Positions 1 to 6,124 of a DNA stretch of 7,428 nucleotides are shown here, piece after piece. The notes beneath the pieces are model-generated. The model was not told where the DNA came from and did not search any database. It saw nothing but the letters and a program-made list of their open reading frames with translations. The stretch is from Pseudaquidulcibacter sp964557085 (lineage in GTDB: Bacteria > Pseudomonadota > Alphaproteobacteria > Caulobacterales > Aquidulcibacteraceae), in assembly GCA_964557085.1 (NCBI GenBank), contig CAZKYS010000112.1:1-7428 (forward strand), in the 5' to 3' direction. A program made the translations under genes and the position numbers. Every line of letters begins with the position of its first letter. Position 1 is the first letter of the stretch.

Positions 1-69
1 GTAGCTCAGTGGTAGAGCACGTCATTGGTAATGACGGGGTCGGAAGTTCAATTCTTCTCTGCGGCACCA
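1..69 (+). tRNA. tRNA-Thr (anticodon GGT), 5' end cut by the window
   Basis: This is a cloverleaf read by eye. The D arm runs GCTC...GAGC, the anticodon stem is CGTCA/TGACG around the loop TTGGTAA (anticodon GGT, Thr), and the T arm is GGAAG/CTTCT with loop TTCAATT. The 3' acceptor strand CTGCGGC is followed by discriminator A and an encoded CCA ending at 69. The acceptor partner would be GCCGCAG. Only its last G is in the window, so six 5' bases lie outside. It decodes ACC/ACU threonine codons. The gene is otherwise normal, and the T stem has one G-T pair. Confidence 0.95.
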
Positions 70-78
70 GTTAGCTAT

Positions 79-118
79 AAAATTCCCATCCTCGCGCTGC
101 GAGCTCACACTGGAATTT
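79..118. repeat. Nested inverted repeat downstream of tRNA-Thr
   Basis: An outer arm AAATTCC (80-86) pairs with GGAATTT (112-118). It encloses a perfect 5-bp hairpin CTCGC-GCT-GCGAG (91-103). The inner part is clearly more GC-rich than its surroundings. It could be a processing or termination structure after the tRNA, or a small dispersed palindromic element. Only one copy is in the window, so neither can be chosen. Confidence 0.4.
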
Positions 119-132
119 GGATTTAAGCGGAC

Positions 133-168
133 AATAAAAAACAAAAAGCGTGGTTTTTGTTTTTTATT
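133..168. terminator. Perfect 15-bp A/T hairpin, candidate terminator after tRNA-Thr
   Basis: The arm at 133-147 (AATAAAAAACAAAAA) is perfectly complementary to 154-168 (TTTTTGTTTTTTATT) around the six-base loop GCGTGG. The 3' arm is itself a T-tract on either strand, so it could end transcription of the tRNA. Only one G-C pair is present, so the stem is weak per base pair. It covers the TTG at 157, the most upstream possible start of the next gene, and so argues for a downstream start there. Confidence 0.45.
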
Positions 169-204
169 GACATTTTGTTTTTAATTTTGGTTTTAATTTA
201 CAAA

Positions 205-906
205 ATGCGTTTCAAATCATTAAAACTACCTCAAGCAATAATCTTGGTCTTGGTGCTTATTATTGGGCTTATTTATGCTTATAGGCCTTTTATGAATTAT
301 TTTGATTGGGGGGAATTGCGGCGGTATCATAAAAGCAATTTGGAAGTTATGAAAATGAGAAATAGCGAACTGGTTGTTTTTATGGGTGATTCAATAACTG
401 AAAATTGGGGATATTCAAAAAATTCAATTTTTCAAAATCCAAATTATATAAATCGCGGCATATCAGGTCAAAATACGGCGCAAATGGTTTTGAGATTTAA
501 TCAGGATGTTATTGCACTAAAACCAAAAACTGTGGTCATATTGGGTGGGACGAACGATATTGCTGGAACCCATGGCGATTATACAAATGCGCAAATTCAA
601 AGTAATATAGATAAAATGTGCCAAATGGCGCGGGCAAATAATATTAAAATTATTTTGGCCAAAATCTTACCCGCGGCCCATTATAATTGGAAACCAAAAG
701 TTAAGCCCGTTACGCGAATTAATGAAATGAATTCATGGCTTGAAAATTATGCAAAGGCCAATAATTACCCATTGATTGATTATTATTCGCCAATGGTTGA
801 TGGTCAAAATGGCCTTAAGCCTGAATATGCAATTGATGGCGTTCATCCGAATGATAATGGATATGAAATAATGAAAAAGACGGCTTTGCAGGTTTTGGAA
901 CATTAA
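205..906 (+). CDS. Membrane-anchored SGNH/GDSL-family hydrolase (esterase/lipase-like)
   Basis: This is a predicted single-domain SGNH hydrolase that would act outside the inner membrane on an unknown ester, such as a lipid, acylated glycan or acetylated polymer. Counting from ATG 205, a basic MRFKSLK start precedes one hydrophobic segment (about residues 11-25), probably an uncleaved anchor. The four SGNH blocks follow: GDSITEN with nucleophile Ser63, NRGISGQNT with oxyanion Gly85, GGTND with Asn117, and DGVHPND with Asp211/His214. All catalytic residues are present and the 233-residue length is normal. The frame is open back to TTG 157, which would add 16 hydrophobic residues, but that codon lies in the 133-168 hairpin. 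Neither start has a clear Shine-Dalgarno, so the start is uncertain. The stop codon touches the direct repeat in front of the potassium block. Confidence 0.85.
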   Translation: MRFKSLKLPQAIILVLVLIIGLIYAYRPFMNYFDWGELRRYHKSNLEVMKMRNSELVVFMGDSITENWGYSKNSIFQNPNYINRGISGQNTAQMVLRFNQDVIALKPKTVVILGGTNDIAGTHGDYTNAQIQSNIDKMCQMARANNIKIILAKILPAAHYNWKPKVKPVTRINEMNSWLENYAKANNYPLIDYYSPMVDGQNGLKPEYAIDGVHPNDNGYEIMKKTALQVLEH

Positions 907-925
907 ATCTATACAAAATCTATAC
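905..925 (+). promoter_or_regulatory. Candidate KdpE-type operator (tandem repeat, 11-bp period)
   Basis: AAATCTATAC occurs at 905-914 and again at 916-925, spaced by exactly one helical turn. That spacing is typical of OmpR/PhoB-family dimers, which bind head to tail. Written as TCTATAC-N4-TCTATAC it resembles the E. coli KdpE site as I remember it, TTTATAC-N4-TTTACAC. It lies upstream of the microprotein and kup, and a KdpE-like regulator is encoded in the same block. Only weak promoter hexamers follow (TTACCC at 931, TATGCC at 955), as expected for an activator-dependent promoter. The binding role is inference. Confidence 0.5.
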
Positions 926-992
926 GCAAATTACCCCTTTCACTACGCACAAATTATGCCCGAAAGCCTATCTTGTCCCAAGGAGTGGATAG

Positions 993-1091
993 ATGCCTTT
1001 TATTGGTCTTGTCATTTTCGCAATTATAAGTGCAGGCATAATTTTGAAAATCATGTTTGCCAATTTGTATGACAAAAATAAAGAAGATTAG
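993..1091 (+). CDS. 32-residue single-helix membrane microprotein upstream of kup
   Basis: This short gene reads MPFIGLVIFAIISAGIILKI then MFANLYDKNKED. It is one hydrophobic helix (about residues 3-23) with a short charged, probably cytoplasmic tail. The best Shine-Dalgarno in the window, AAGGAG at 980-985, sits seven bases before the ATG. It ends 28 bp before kup and would be co-transcribed with it. Its size, topology and first place in the block recall KdpF, the 29-residue subunit that stabilises the KdpABC potassium pump. I see no convincing residue-level similarity, so kdpF is not assigned. A Kup-associated regulatory or stabilising peptide is inference. It could also be a leader peptide. 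The frame is real in terms of start signal and composition, but without homologues the call is moderate. Confidence 0.65.
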   Translation: MPFIGLVIFAIISAGIILKIMFANLYDKNKED

Positions 1092-1099
1092 GACTTTCC

Positions 1100-1114
1100 A
1101 CCCCAAATTGGGGT
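1100..1114 (+). promoter_or_regulatory. Small hairpin covering the kup ribosome binding site
   Basis: ACCCC (1100-1104) can pair with GGGGT (1110-1114) around the loop AAATT. The G-run is the only Shine-Dalgarno-like element before kup and is six bases from the ATG, so the hairpin would hide it. Translation of kup may therefore depend on ribosomes from the upstream microprotein, or on melting of the stem. This is read from base pairing only. Confidence 0.4.
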
Positions 1115-1119
1115 AAAAA

Positions 1120-3039
1120 ATGGCAAGTGATATAAGCAATAATGAAAATACAAATCCTTCAAACCATCACAAAAAAGATGGATTTTTTATATTAGCACTT
1201 GGTTCAATCGGCGTTGTATTTGGTGACATTGGCACAAGCCCATTTTACGCAATGCGCGAATCCCTTCTGCACGCCAAAGCAAGTGTTCCACTTGATGTGT
1301 CGGTAACTGGTGTTGTTTCACTTATTATTTGGGCATTGATTTTAATTGTTTCGGTAAAATATGTTTTATTCCTAATGCGTGCCGACAATAATGGCGAAGG
1401 TGGAACATTGGCATTAATGGCGCTTGCACAAAAATTTGCAAATTCAGGGTCAAAACTACTTTTATTCGCTGGCATGCTTGGCGCGGCATTTTTTTATGGC
1501 GACGGAATTATAACCCCCGCCGTTTCTGTTTTAGGTGCGATAGAGGGGCTTAAACAAGCGCCAGGGATTGGAGAAACCCTAACACCTTATATTGTTATCA
1601 TATCGGCAGTAATTCTTATTGGCCTTTTCTTGGTTCAATCAAAGGGAACGCACGTGGTTGCGGCATGGTTTGGCCCAATAACTTTGGTTTGGTTTATGGT
1701 ATTGGCGTGGCTTGGATTTTTGCATTTATTTGATGATCCACAAATGCGAATTTTAAATGCTATAAACCCATTAAGCGCTATAAAATTCCTTATTCAGGAC
1801 GGCACTGTTTCCCTTGTAGTTCTTGGTTCCGTATTTTTGGCGGTAACGGGTGCAGAGGCTTTATATGCCGATATGGGGCATTTTGGACGCGCGCCAATTC
1901 GCGCAGCATGGTTTTTTGTTTCTTTCCCTTGCCTTGCCATAAATTATCTTGGACAGGGTGCGTTTGTTATCGCCAATCCAAATGGAATTGCCGATCCATT
2001 TTGGATGATGGTTCCCCATTACGCATTTTGGCCGATTATGATTTTGGCGGCATTGGCGGCAATCATTGCATCACAAGCGGTCATAAGCGGCGCATTTTCA
2101 GTTACCCAACAAGCAGTGCAACTTGGCCTTATTCCACGTATGCAAATTACCCGTACTTCTGAAACCCAAAGTGGGCAAATTTATGTGGGGCAGATAAATA
2201 CATTTTTGCTGCTTGGGGTTTTGGTTTTGGTATTTAGTTTCAAAACCTCATCCGCACTTACTTTTGCCTATGGTATGGCAATTACTGGAACGATGTTGAT
2301 AAGCACTCTTTTGGCAATTCCGGTCATAAGCCATTTGTGGAAATGGAAATTATGGCAAGCAAGCATTTTCTTTATGCCCTTCATTGCCTTGGACACTATT
2401 TTCCTCTCGGCACAGGTTTTAAAAATTCCGCATGGTGCATGGCTTCCGCTTCTGCTTGGTTTGGTAATTGTTACGATTATGGCAACGTGGGTTAAGGGGT
2501 CAAAAATTATTGCCGAAAAAACCCGTAAAGATGCAATTCCAATTAAAACACTTTTGGAGAATTTACATAAACACCCTGCTTATAAAGCAAAAGGTGTGGC
2601 AATTTTCCTGACATCTGAACCTGATTATGCACCTGTGGCGCTTACACATAATTTAAAACATAATAAGGTTTTGCACGAACAAATTGCGCTTTTAAAAATC
2701 GAAACCCAAGAATTACCACGCCTTGAGGATAGTGATAGAATTGAAATAATTGAAATCGAGGAGAATGTTCATAAAATCATTGTTAAATATGGCTTTATGG
2801 AAAATCCAAACCTTCCAAAAGCACTTACACTTTGTCGCAAAAAAGGTTTGAAATTTGATATTATGTCAACATCATTCTTTTTGGGTCATCGCACAATCAT
2901 TGCAAGTGCCAATTATGGAATGCCATTATGGCAAGATTATTTGTTTATTTTCTTGGCAAAAAATGCCATGAATGCGACTGACTTCTTTAAAATTCCATCA
3001 GGCAGGGTGGTTGAATTGGGGTCGCAAGTAATTGTTTAA
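1120..3039 (+). CDS. kup: Low-affinity potassium uptake permease Kup (KUP/HAK/KT family)
   Basis: This is an inner-membrane K+ importer of the KUP family, thought to work as an H+/K+ symporter. The 639-residue length is normal for bacterial Kup. After a hydrophilic N-terminus of about 22 residues comes the family motif GDIGTSPFYAMRESL (35-49), then RADNNGEGGTLAL (87-99) and FFYGDGIITPAVSVLGA (124-140). About twelve hydrophobic segments run to residue 455. A soluble C-terminal domain (about 460-639) ends in the typical RVVELGSQVIV. The start codon follows GGGGTAAAAA, and the G-run is part of a small hairpin. A KdpD-like kinase gene follows after only 9 bp and a KdpE-like regulator after that, so the three are probably one transcript with potassium-responsive control. 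No KdpA, KdpB or KdpC gene is in the window. The identification is very secure; the regulation is inference. Confidence 0.97.
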   Translation: MASDISNNENTNPSNHHKKDGFFILALGSIGVVFGDIGTSPFYAMRESLLHAKASVPLDVSVTGVVSLIIWALILIVSVKYVLFLMRADNNGEGGTLALMALAQKFANSGSKLLLFAGMLGAAFFYGDGIITPAVSVLGAIEGLKQAPGIGETLTPYIVIISAVILIGLFLVQSKGTHVVAAWFGPITLVWFMVLAWLGFLHLFDDPQMRILNAINPLSAIKFLIQDGTVSLVVLGSVFLAVTGAEALYADMGHFGRAPIRAAWFFVSFPCLAINYLGQGAFVIANPNGIADPFWMMVPHYAFWPIMILAALAAIIASQAVISGAFSVTQQAVQLGLIPRMQITRTSETQSGQIYVGQINTFLLLGVLVLVFSFKTSSALTFAYGMAITGTMLISTLLAIPVISHLWKWKLWQASIFFMPFIALDTIFLSAQVLKIPHGAWLPLLLGLVIVTIMATWVKGSKIIAEKTRKDAIPIKTLLENLHKHPAYKAKGVAIFLTSEPDYAPVALTHNLKHNKVLHEQIALLKIETQELPRLEDSDRIEIIEIEENVHKIIVKYGFMENPNLPKALTLCRKKGLKFDIMSTSFFLGHRTIIASANYGMPLWQDYLFIFLAKNAMNATDFFKIPSGRVVELGSQVIV

Positions 3040-3048
3040 GGGTAAAAA

Positions 3049-4524
3049 TTGACGCAAATTCAAACATTGCTAAAATCCAATTTTACGCGTTTTGCGATTG
3101 CATTTGGCATTGTTATATTATGCACCATAATTTGCCTTCCAATGCGCGATAAAGTTGCCGCATCAAGCCTTCCGATGATTTATATTATTGGGGTAGTGAT
3201 TGCGGCATCAAGGCTTGGAATTTGGCCATCCATTTTTTCAAGTATTCTAAGCGTAATTGCCTTTAATTTCTTTTTCACAAAGCCTTATCATAGCCTCGAT
3301 TTTTATGATGATTCTTATTATTTCACCTTTGGCGTTATGTTGATAACATCTTTACTAGTTGGTTCAATGACGGGGCAAATGTCCAAGCTTTTGGATATTT
3401 CGCGCAAGGAAGAAAAAGAAACCCATATTTTATATGATTTTGCCATAGGTCTTTCGACACAAAATAACCCACAAAAAATGCTTGATTTCGCGCAAGAATT
3501 TATTGGTAATTTTTTTAATGCCAAAATTGTTTTTCATAAAAAAAATAAGAATGATAAAGGCGATAAGCCAATAATTCTTGCCATTAATTCGATTGAGGCA
3601 ATTGGCAATAATTGTAAGATTGATGGTAATAATCCATCACTTTATATAAGCGCAAAATTAGCGGAAAATAATTTTATCATTTTGCAATCCACGCCAATTT
3701 TTTCTGATACTAAATTCACGCGCGCACAAATTATTTTGCACCAAACTTTCCTAAGCCTTCTTGCAAGCGCCCTTAACCGCGCAAAAGCAACCGAAGATGC
3801 GGCGCATAATAAAATTGAAAGTGAAAATGAGAAATTACGTAATGTTTTGCTTTCATCACTTTCCCACGATTTACGAACCCCGCTTACGATTATGAATGGT
3901 AAAATAAGTAATCTTTTGAAATATCGAAAATCATTGCCGCGTGATGGGGTAAATGAATTAACGAGCCTTTGGCAACAATTACAAAAATTGCAAAACTTCG
4001 TTGCTAATCTTTTGAAAATGGCGGCAATTTCATCGGGTAATTTAAAACTAAATACCGAATATTACACAATTGCCGAAATTATTGGTGCCGCAATTTTGCG
4101 TATCGAAGAAACTAAGGGAAATCGCAAAATTCTTAATTCGATTGATGGGCAAATCCCACTTGTTAATGTTGATGGCGCATTGATTGAGCAGGTGGTTTTT
4201 AACCTATTAGACAATGCAATTTCGCACACCAATGATGATGGAATAATAAAAATCGAACTAAGCCATAATTCAAAAAATATTGTTGTAAGCATCAAAGATA
4301 ATGGCAATGGTATTGAAGAAGGCCAAGAAAAACTTATTTTTGAGCGGTTCAAAACCACATCCAACAATCATGATAGTCAAAAAAGTGGGACTGGCCTTGG
4401 TCTTGCAATATGCAAAGGCATTATAGAGGCGCATGGTGGAAAAATTATCGCCAAAAATAATAGCCCGCAAAAAGGCGCAAATTTTGAATTCACCCTACCA
4501 ATTCCAAAGGTAAAAAATGAATAA
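3049..4524 (+). CDS. KdpD-like sensor histidine kinase lacking the N-terminal KdpD/Usp half
   Basis: This is a membrane sensor kinase predicted to phosphorylate the KdpE-like regulator encoded next to it. Residues about 12-110 form the four-helix DUF4118 region, with NFFFTKPYHSLDF after the third helix, as in KdpD. Residues about 120-240 look like a GAF-type linker. The kinase core is complete: H-box SSLSHDLRTPL with His273, N-box FNLLDNA (384-390), G1 KDNGNGI (416-422), F-box FERF (431-434) and G2 GTGLGLAICKGII (447-459). The protein is 491 residues; full KdpD is near 890 because it carries a cytoplasmic KdpD domain with P-loop plus a Usp domain first. Both are absent, and kup lies only 9 bp upstream, so they were not merely missed. 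The start is TTG at 3049, preceded by AAGGGTAAAAA. Its stop overlaps the regulator start by 8 bp. Confidence 0.9.
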   Translation: MTQIQTLLKSNFTRFAIAFGIVILCTIICLPMRDKVAASSLPMIYIIGVVIAASRLGIWPSIFSSILSVIAFNFFFTKPYHSLDFYDDSYYFTFGVMLITSLLVGSMTGQMSKLLDISRKEEKETHILYDFAIGLSTQNNPQKMLDFAQEFIGNFFNAKIVFHKKNKNDKGDKPIILAINSIEAIGNNCKIDGNNPSLYISAKLAENNFIILQSTPIFSDTKFTRAQIILHQTFLSLLASALNRAKATEDAAHNKIESENEKLRNVLLSSLSHDLRTPLTIMNGKISNLLKYRKSLPRDGVNELTSLWQQLQKLQNFVANLLKMAAISSGNLKLNTEYYTIAEIIGAAILRIEETKGNRKILNSIDGQIPLVNVDGALIEQVVFNLLDNAISHTNDDGIIKIELSHNSKNIVVSIKDNGNGIEEGQEKLIFERFKTTSNNHDSQKSGTGLGLAICKGIIEAHGGKIIAKNNSPQKGANFEFTLPIPKVKNE

Positions 4525-5206
4525 TAAAGCCAAAATTCTTATTATCGAAGATGAATTGGAAATTCGCAAATTCCTTTTAATGACTTTACGCGCGCATGAT
4601 TATTCACCGCTTGAGGCCAAAAATGGGCGCGAGGCCATAAGCCAAACCATAGGCAATAATCCTGATTTAATTATTCTTGACCTTGGATTACCCGATAAAG
4701 ATGGCCAAGAAATAATTGTTGAATTACGCGAATGGTGCAAAATTCCAATAATAGTTTTAAGTGCACGCGAAAACGAACAAGAAAAAGTCAAAGCACTTGA
4801 AAATGGTGCAGATGATTATCTTACAAAACCATTTTCAGCCCCCGAATTAATGGCACGCATAAAGGTTGCGCTTAGAAATAGCGCCAAGCAAAATAGTAAT
4901 GTTTCACACCTTTATAAATTCAACGGTCTTGAAATTGATTTTGCCGCTCGCCTTGTAAAACTTGATGGCAAAGAGATAAAACTTACGCCAATTGAATATA
5001 AATTACTTACAACATTGGCGCATAATGCGGGTAAAGTTATAACCCACACACAATTAATGAATGCGGTTTGGGGCAAGCGTGCCAATGACGATAATTCGTA
5101 TCTTAGAATTCATACACAACATTTACGCGAAAAACTAAATGATGACCCGATGAACCCAAAATTCATTATCACCATTCCAAGTGTGGGTTATAAAATCGCA
5201 TATTAA
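4517..5206 (+). CDS. kdpE: KdpE-type response regulator (OmpR/PhoB family)
   Basis: This is a DNA-binding response regulator of 229 residues, the usual KdpE length. The receiver domain (about 5-118) has acidic pair Glu11/Asp12, phospho-acceptor Asp55 in LIILDLGLPDKDG, switch residue Ser82 in IIVLSAR, and Lys104 in YLTKPF. The winged helix (about 130-229) contains LTPIEYKLL, NAGKVIT, the recognition-helix stretch SYLRIHTQHLREKL, and a C-terminal GYKIAY hairpin. From memory, E. coli KdpE has LILDLGLPDGDG, LTPIEFRLL and YLRIYMGHLRQKL at the same places, so this is a close relative. The start lies inside the end of the kinase gene (8-bp overlap), preceded by AAAGGTAAAAA, which indicates translational coupling. 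Likely targets are its own block, through the repeat at 905-925. A hairpin terminator follows directly. Confidence 0.93.
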   Translation: MNNKAKILIIEDELEIRKFLLMTLRAHDYSPLEAKNGREAISQTIGNNPDLIILDLGLPDKDGQEIIVELREWCKIPIIVLSARENEQEKVKALENGADDYLTKPFSAPELMARIKVALRNSAKQNSNVSHLYKFNGLEIDFAARLVKLDGKEIKLTPIEYKLLTTLAHNAGKVITHTQLMNAVWGKRANDDNSYLRIHTQHLREKLNDDPMNPKFIITIPSVGYKIAY

Positions 5207-5208
5207 AA

Positions 5209-5228
5209 CGCCGCCCCAAAAGGCGGCG
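5209..5228. terminator. Bidirectional intrinsic terminator between kdpE-like gene and sspB
   Basis: A perfect 7-bp GC stem, CGCCGCC (5209-5215) and GGCGGCG (5222-5228), encloses the loop CCAAAA. On the minus strand it is followed by TTTTAATA, a good U-tract for sspB. On the plus strand it is followed by a T-rich tract (AATAATTTTATTTG) for the potassium block. It sits between two convergent genes, 3 bp after one stop and 16 bp after the other. Confidence 0.85.
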
Positions 5229-5244
5229 AATAATTTTATTTGAT

Positions 5245-5721
5245 TTATTTTTTCCTGCGGAAAGCATCAAGGCTTACAACATCACCATTTTTTGGTGTGG
5301 CGATGGTTTCTTCAACTTCTGCCTCTAAAGTATCAACTTCTGGCTCTTCATCTTCATTGGATAAATCATCAACCACATCAAACGGCAATGCAAAACGTGC
5401 ATAAGGGTCATAGAAACGTGTAATCGCAGAATATGGAATTACAATACGTTGCGGCACGCCGCCAAATTGAAGTGAAACGGCAAATTTATCATCAGATACT
5501 TCTAAATCTTCATATTGAAGTTGAAGAACAATCGTCATTTCTTCAGGGTATTTTTCAACTAAATAGCTTGCAACCGAAACGCCTTTGGCGCGTGTTTTAA
5601 AGCTTATGTAAAAATGATGATCCCCAGGAAGGCCATTTATAGATAGTTTTAAAGCATCACGAACCACGCTGCGCAATGCATTTTGTGTTAATTTTGAATA
5701 ACCTATTAAATCCTGTGTCAT
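5245..5721 (-). CDS. sspB: ClpXP protease adaptor SspB (alphaproteobacterial type)
   Basis: SspB tethers ssrA-tagged proteins from stalled ribosomes, and other substrates, to the ClpXP protease in the cytoplasm. The 158-residue protein has the folded substrate-binding domain at about 1-118, with TQNALRSVVRDAL, GLPGDHHFYISF, EKYPEEMTIVLQLQ and RIVIPYSAITRFYDPYARFALPF. A strongly acidic flexible linker (about 120-143) follows, then the ClpX-docking tail VVSLDAFRRKK. That layout is typical of alphaproteobacterial SspB. The start has AGGGA six bases upstream. A candidate promoter lies about 50 bp further upstream, and the gene shares a terminator with the convergent kdpE-like gene. It appears to be a single-gene transcript. 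Confidence 0.93.
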   Translation of the reverse strand: MTQDLIGYSKLTQNALRSVVRDALKLSINGLPGDHHFYISFKTRAKGVSVASYLVEKYPEEMTIVLQLQYEDLEVSDDKFAVSLQFGGVPQRIVIPYSAITRFYDPYARFALPFDVVDDLSNEDEEPEVDTLEAEVEETIATPKNGDVVSLDAFRRKK

Positions 5722-5775
5722 TATCTGTCCCTGCGATTGTTTGTCCGCAACTTGCCTTGTGGCTTATTATGATTC

Positions 5776-5804
5776 TTTTTAACGTTTGAATTAATTGCTT
5801 GCAA
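5776..5804 (-). promoter_or_regulatory. Candidate sigma-70-type promoter of sspB
   Basis: On the minus strand TTGCAA (5804-5799) and TAAAAA (5781-5776) are separated by exactly 17 bp. Each matches the consensus hexamer at four of six positions. The implied transcript start is about 48 bp before the sspB ATG. The rest of the 5722-5831 interval shows nothing else I can name. Confidence 0.4.
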
Positions 5805-5831
5805 CAATGTTCGGTAATTGCGCGAATATGA

Positions 5832-6071
5832 TTAACCCAATTGGGGAAGTTGCTTTACCAATGCGTAACGTGTTGCGGTAAACACATCATCAATAGCGCT
5901 TATTTTATTGTCCATAAAGCCATTTTGGCGCATATATTGACGAATATCACTTTCTTTTAAAATTGCATTTTTCCCCTTTGGATAAATAAGCCAAATTGCA
6001 AAATTGGGTGAAAGATTTGCAATTTTCTTGTGGATAATTTCAAAAAATAATTGCCCATATCGAATATGTTT
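5832..6071 (-). pseudogene. Truncated 3' remnant of a small conserved gene (DUF3052-like?)
   Basis: The minus strand is open for 79 codons, from just after an in-frame TAA at 6074-6072 to a TAA at 5834-5832. It reads protein-like text: FFEIIHKKIANL, then SPNFAIWLIYPKGKN, KESDIRQYMRQNGFMDNKIS and AIDDVFTATRYALVKQLPQ. This pattern of a hydrophobic strand, YPKGK, a helix, GF.D.K and TA.RY resembles the C-terminal half of small DUF3052-like proteins. That family name is from memory and uncertain. No ATG, GTG or TTG occurs before the conserved part; the first ATG would leave only about 35 codons. The missing N-terminal half would have to overlap the MerR promoter and gene, which occupy the opposite strand. 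I infer that a rearrangement that brought in the MerR cassette removed the 5' end. An undetected sequence error is the alternative. Confidence 0.55.
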
Positions 6072-6088
6072 TTATTTAAGAGGCCTTA

Positions 6089-6119
6089 TTGACCTAGAGC
6101 ATACTCTAGCTTTTATAAA
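6089..6119 (+). promoter_or_regulatory. MerR-type promoter with 19-bp spacer and palindromic operator
   Basis: The -35 TTGACC (6089-6094) and -10 TATAAA (6114-6119) are separated by 19 bp instead of 17. The overlong spacer contains the perfect palindrome CTAGAG-CATA-CTCTAG (6094-6109). This is the classical layout on which MerR-family activators untwist DNA to start transcription. It lies directly upstream of the merR-like gene, so autoregulation of the two-gene unit is very likely. Confidence 0.85.
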
Positions 6120-6124
6120 AAAAT

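Noticed and set aside
1..200. Integrated mobile element at the tRNA-Thr 3' end
   Set aside because: No integrase and no direct repeat of the tRNA 3' end was seen in the window.
993..1091. Naming the microprotein kdpF
   Set aside because: Only size, topology and position agree; no residue-level match was visible to me.
954..1139. 61-codon minus-strand open frame across the kup leader
   Set aside because: It runs antisense to the microprotein with its strong ribosome binding site and into kup; its own start is poor and the product resembles nothing.
4062..4367. 101-codon minus-strand open frame inside the sensor kinase
   Set aside because: It lies wholly antisense to the conserved kinase N and G1 boxes, which explain the base pattern.
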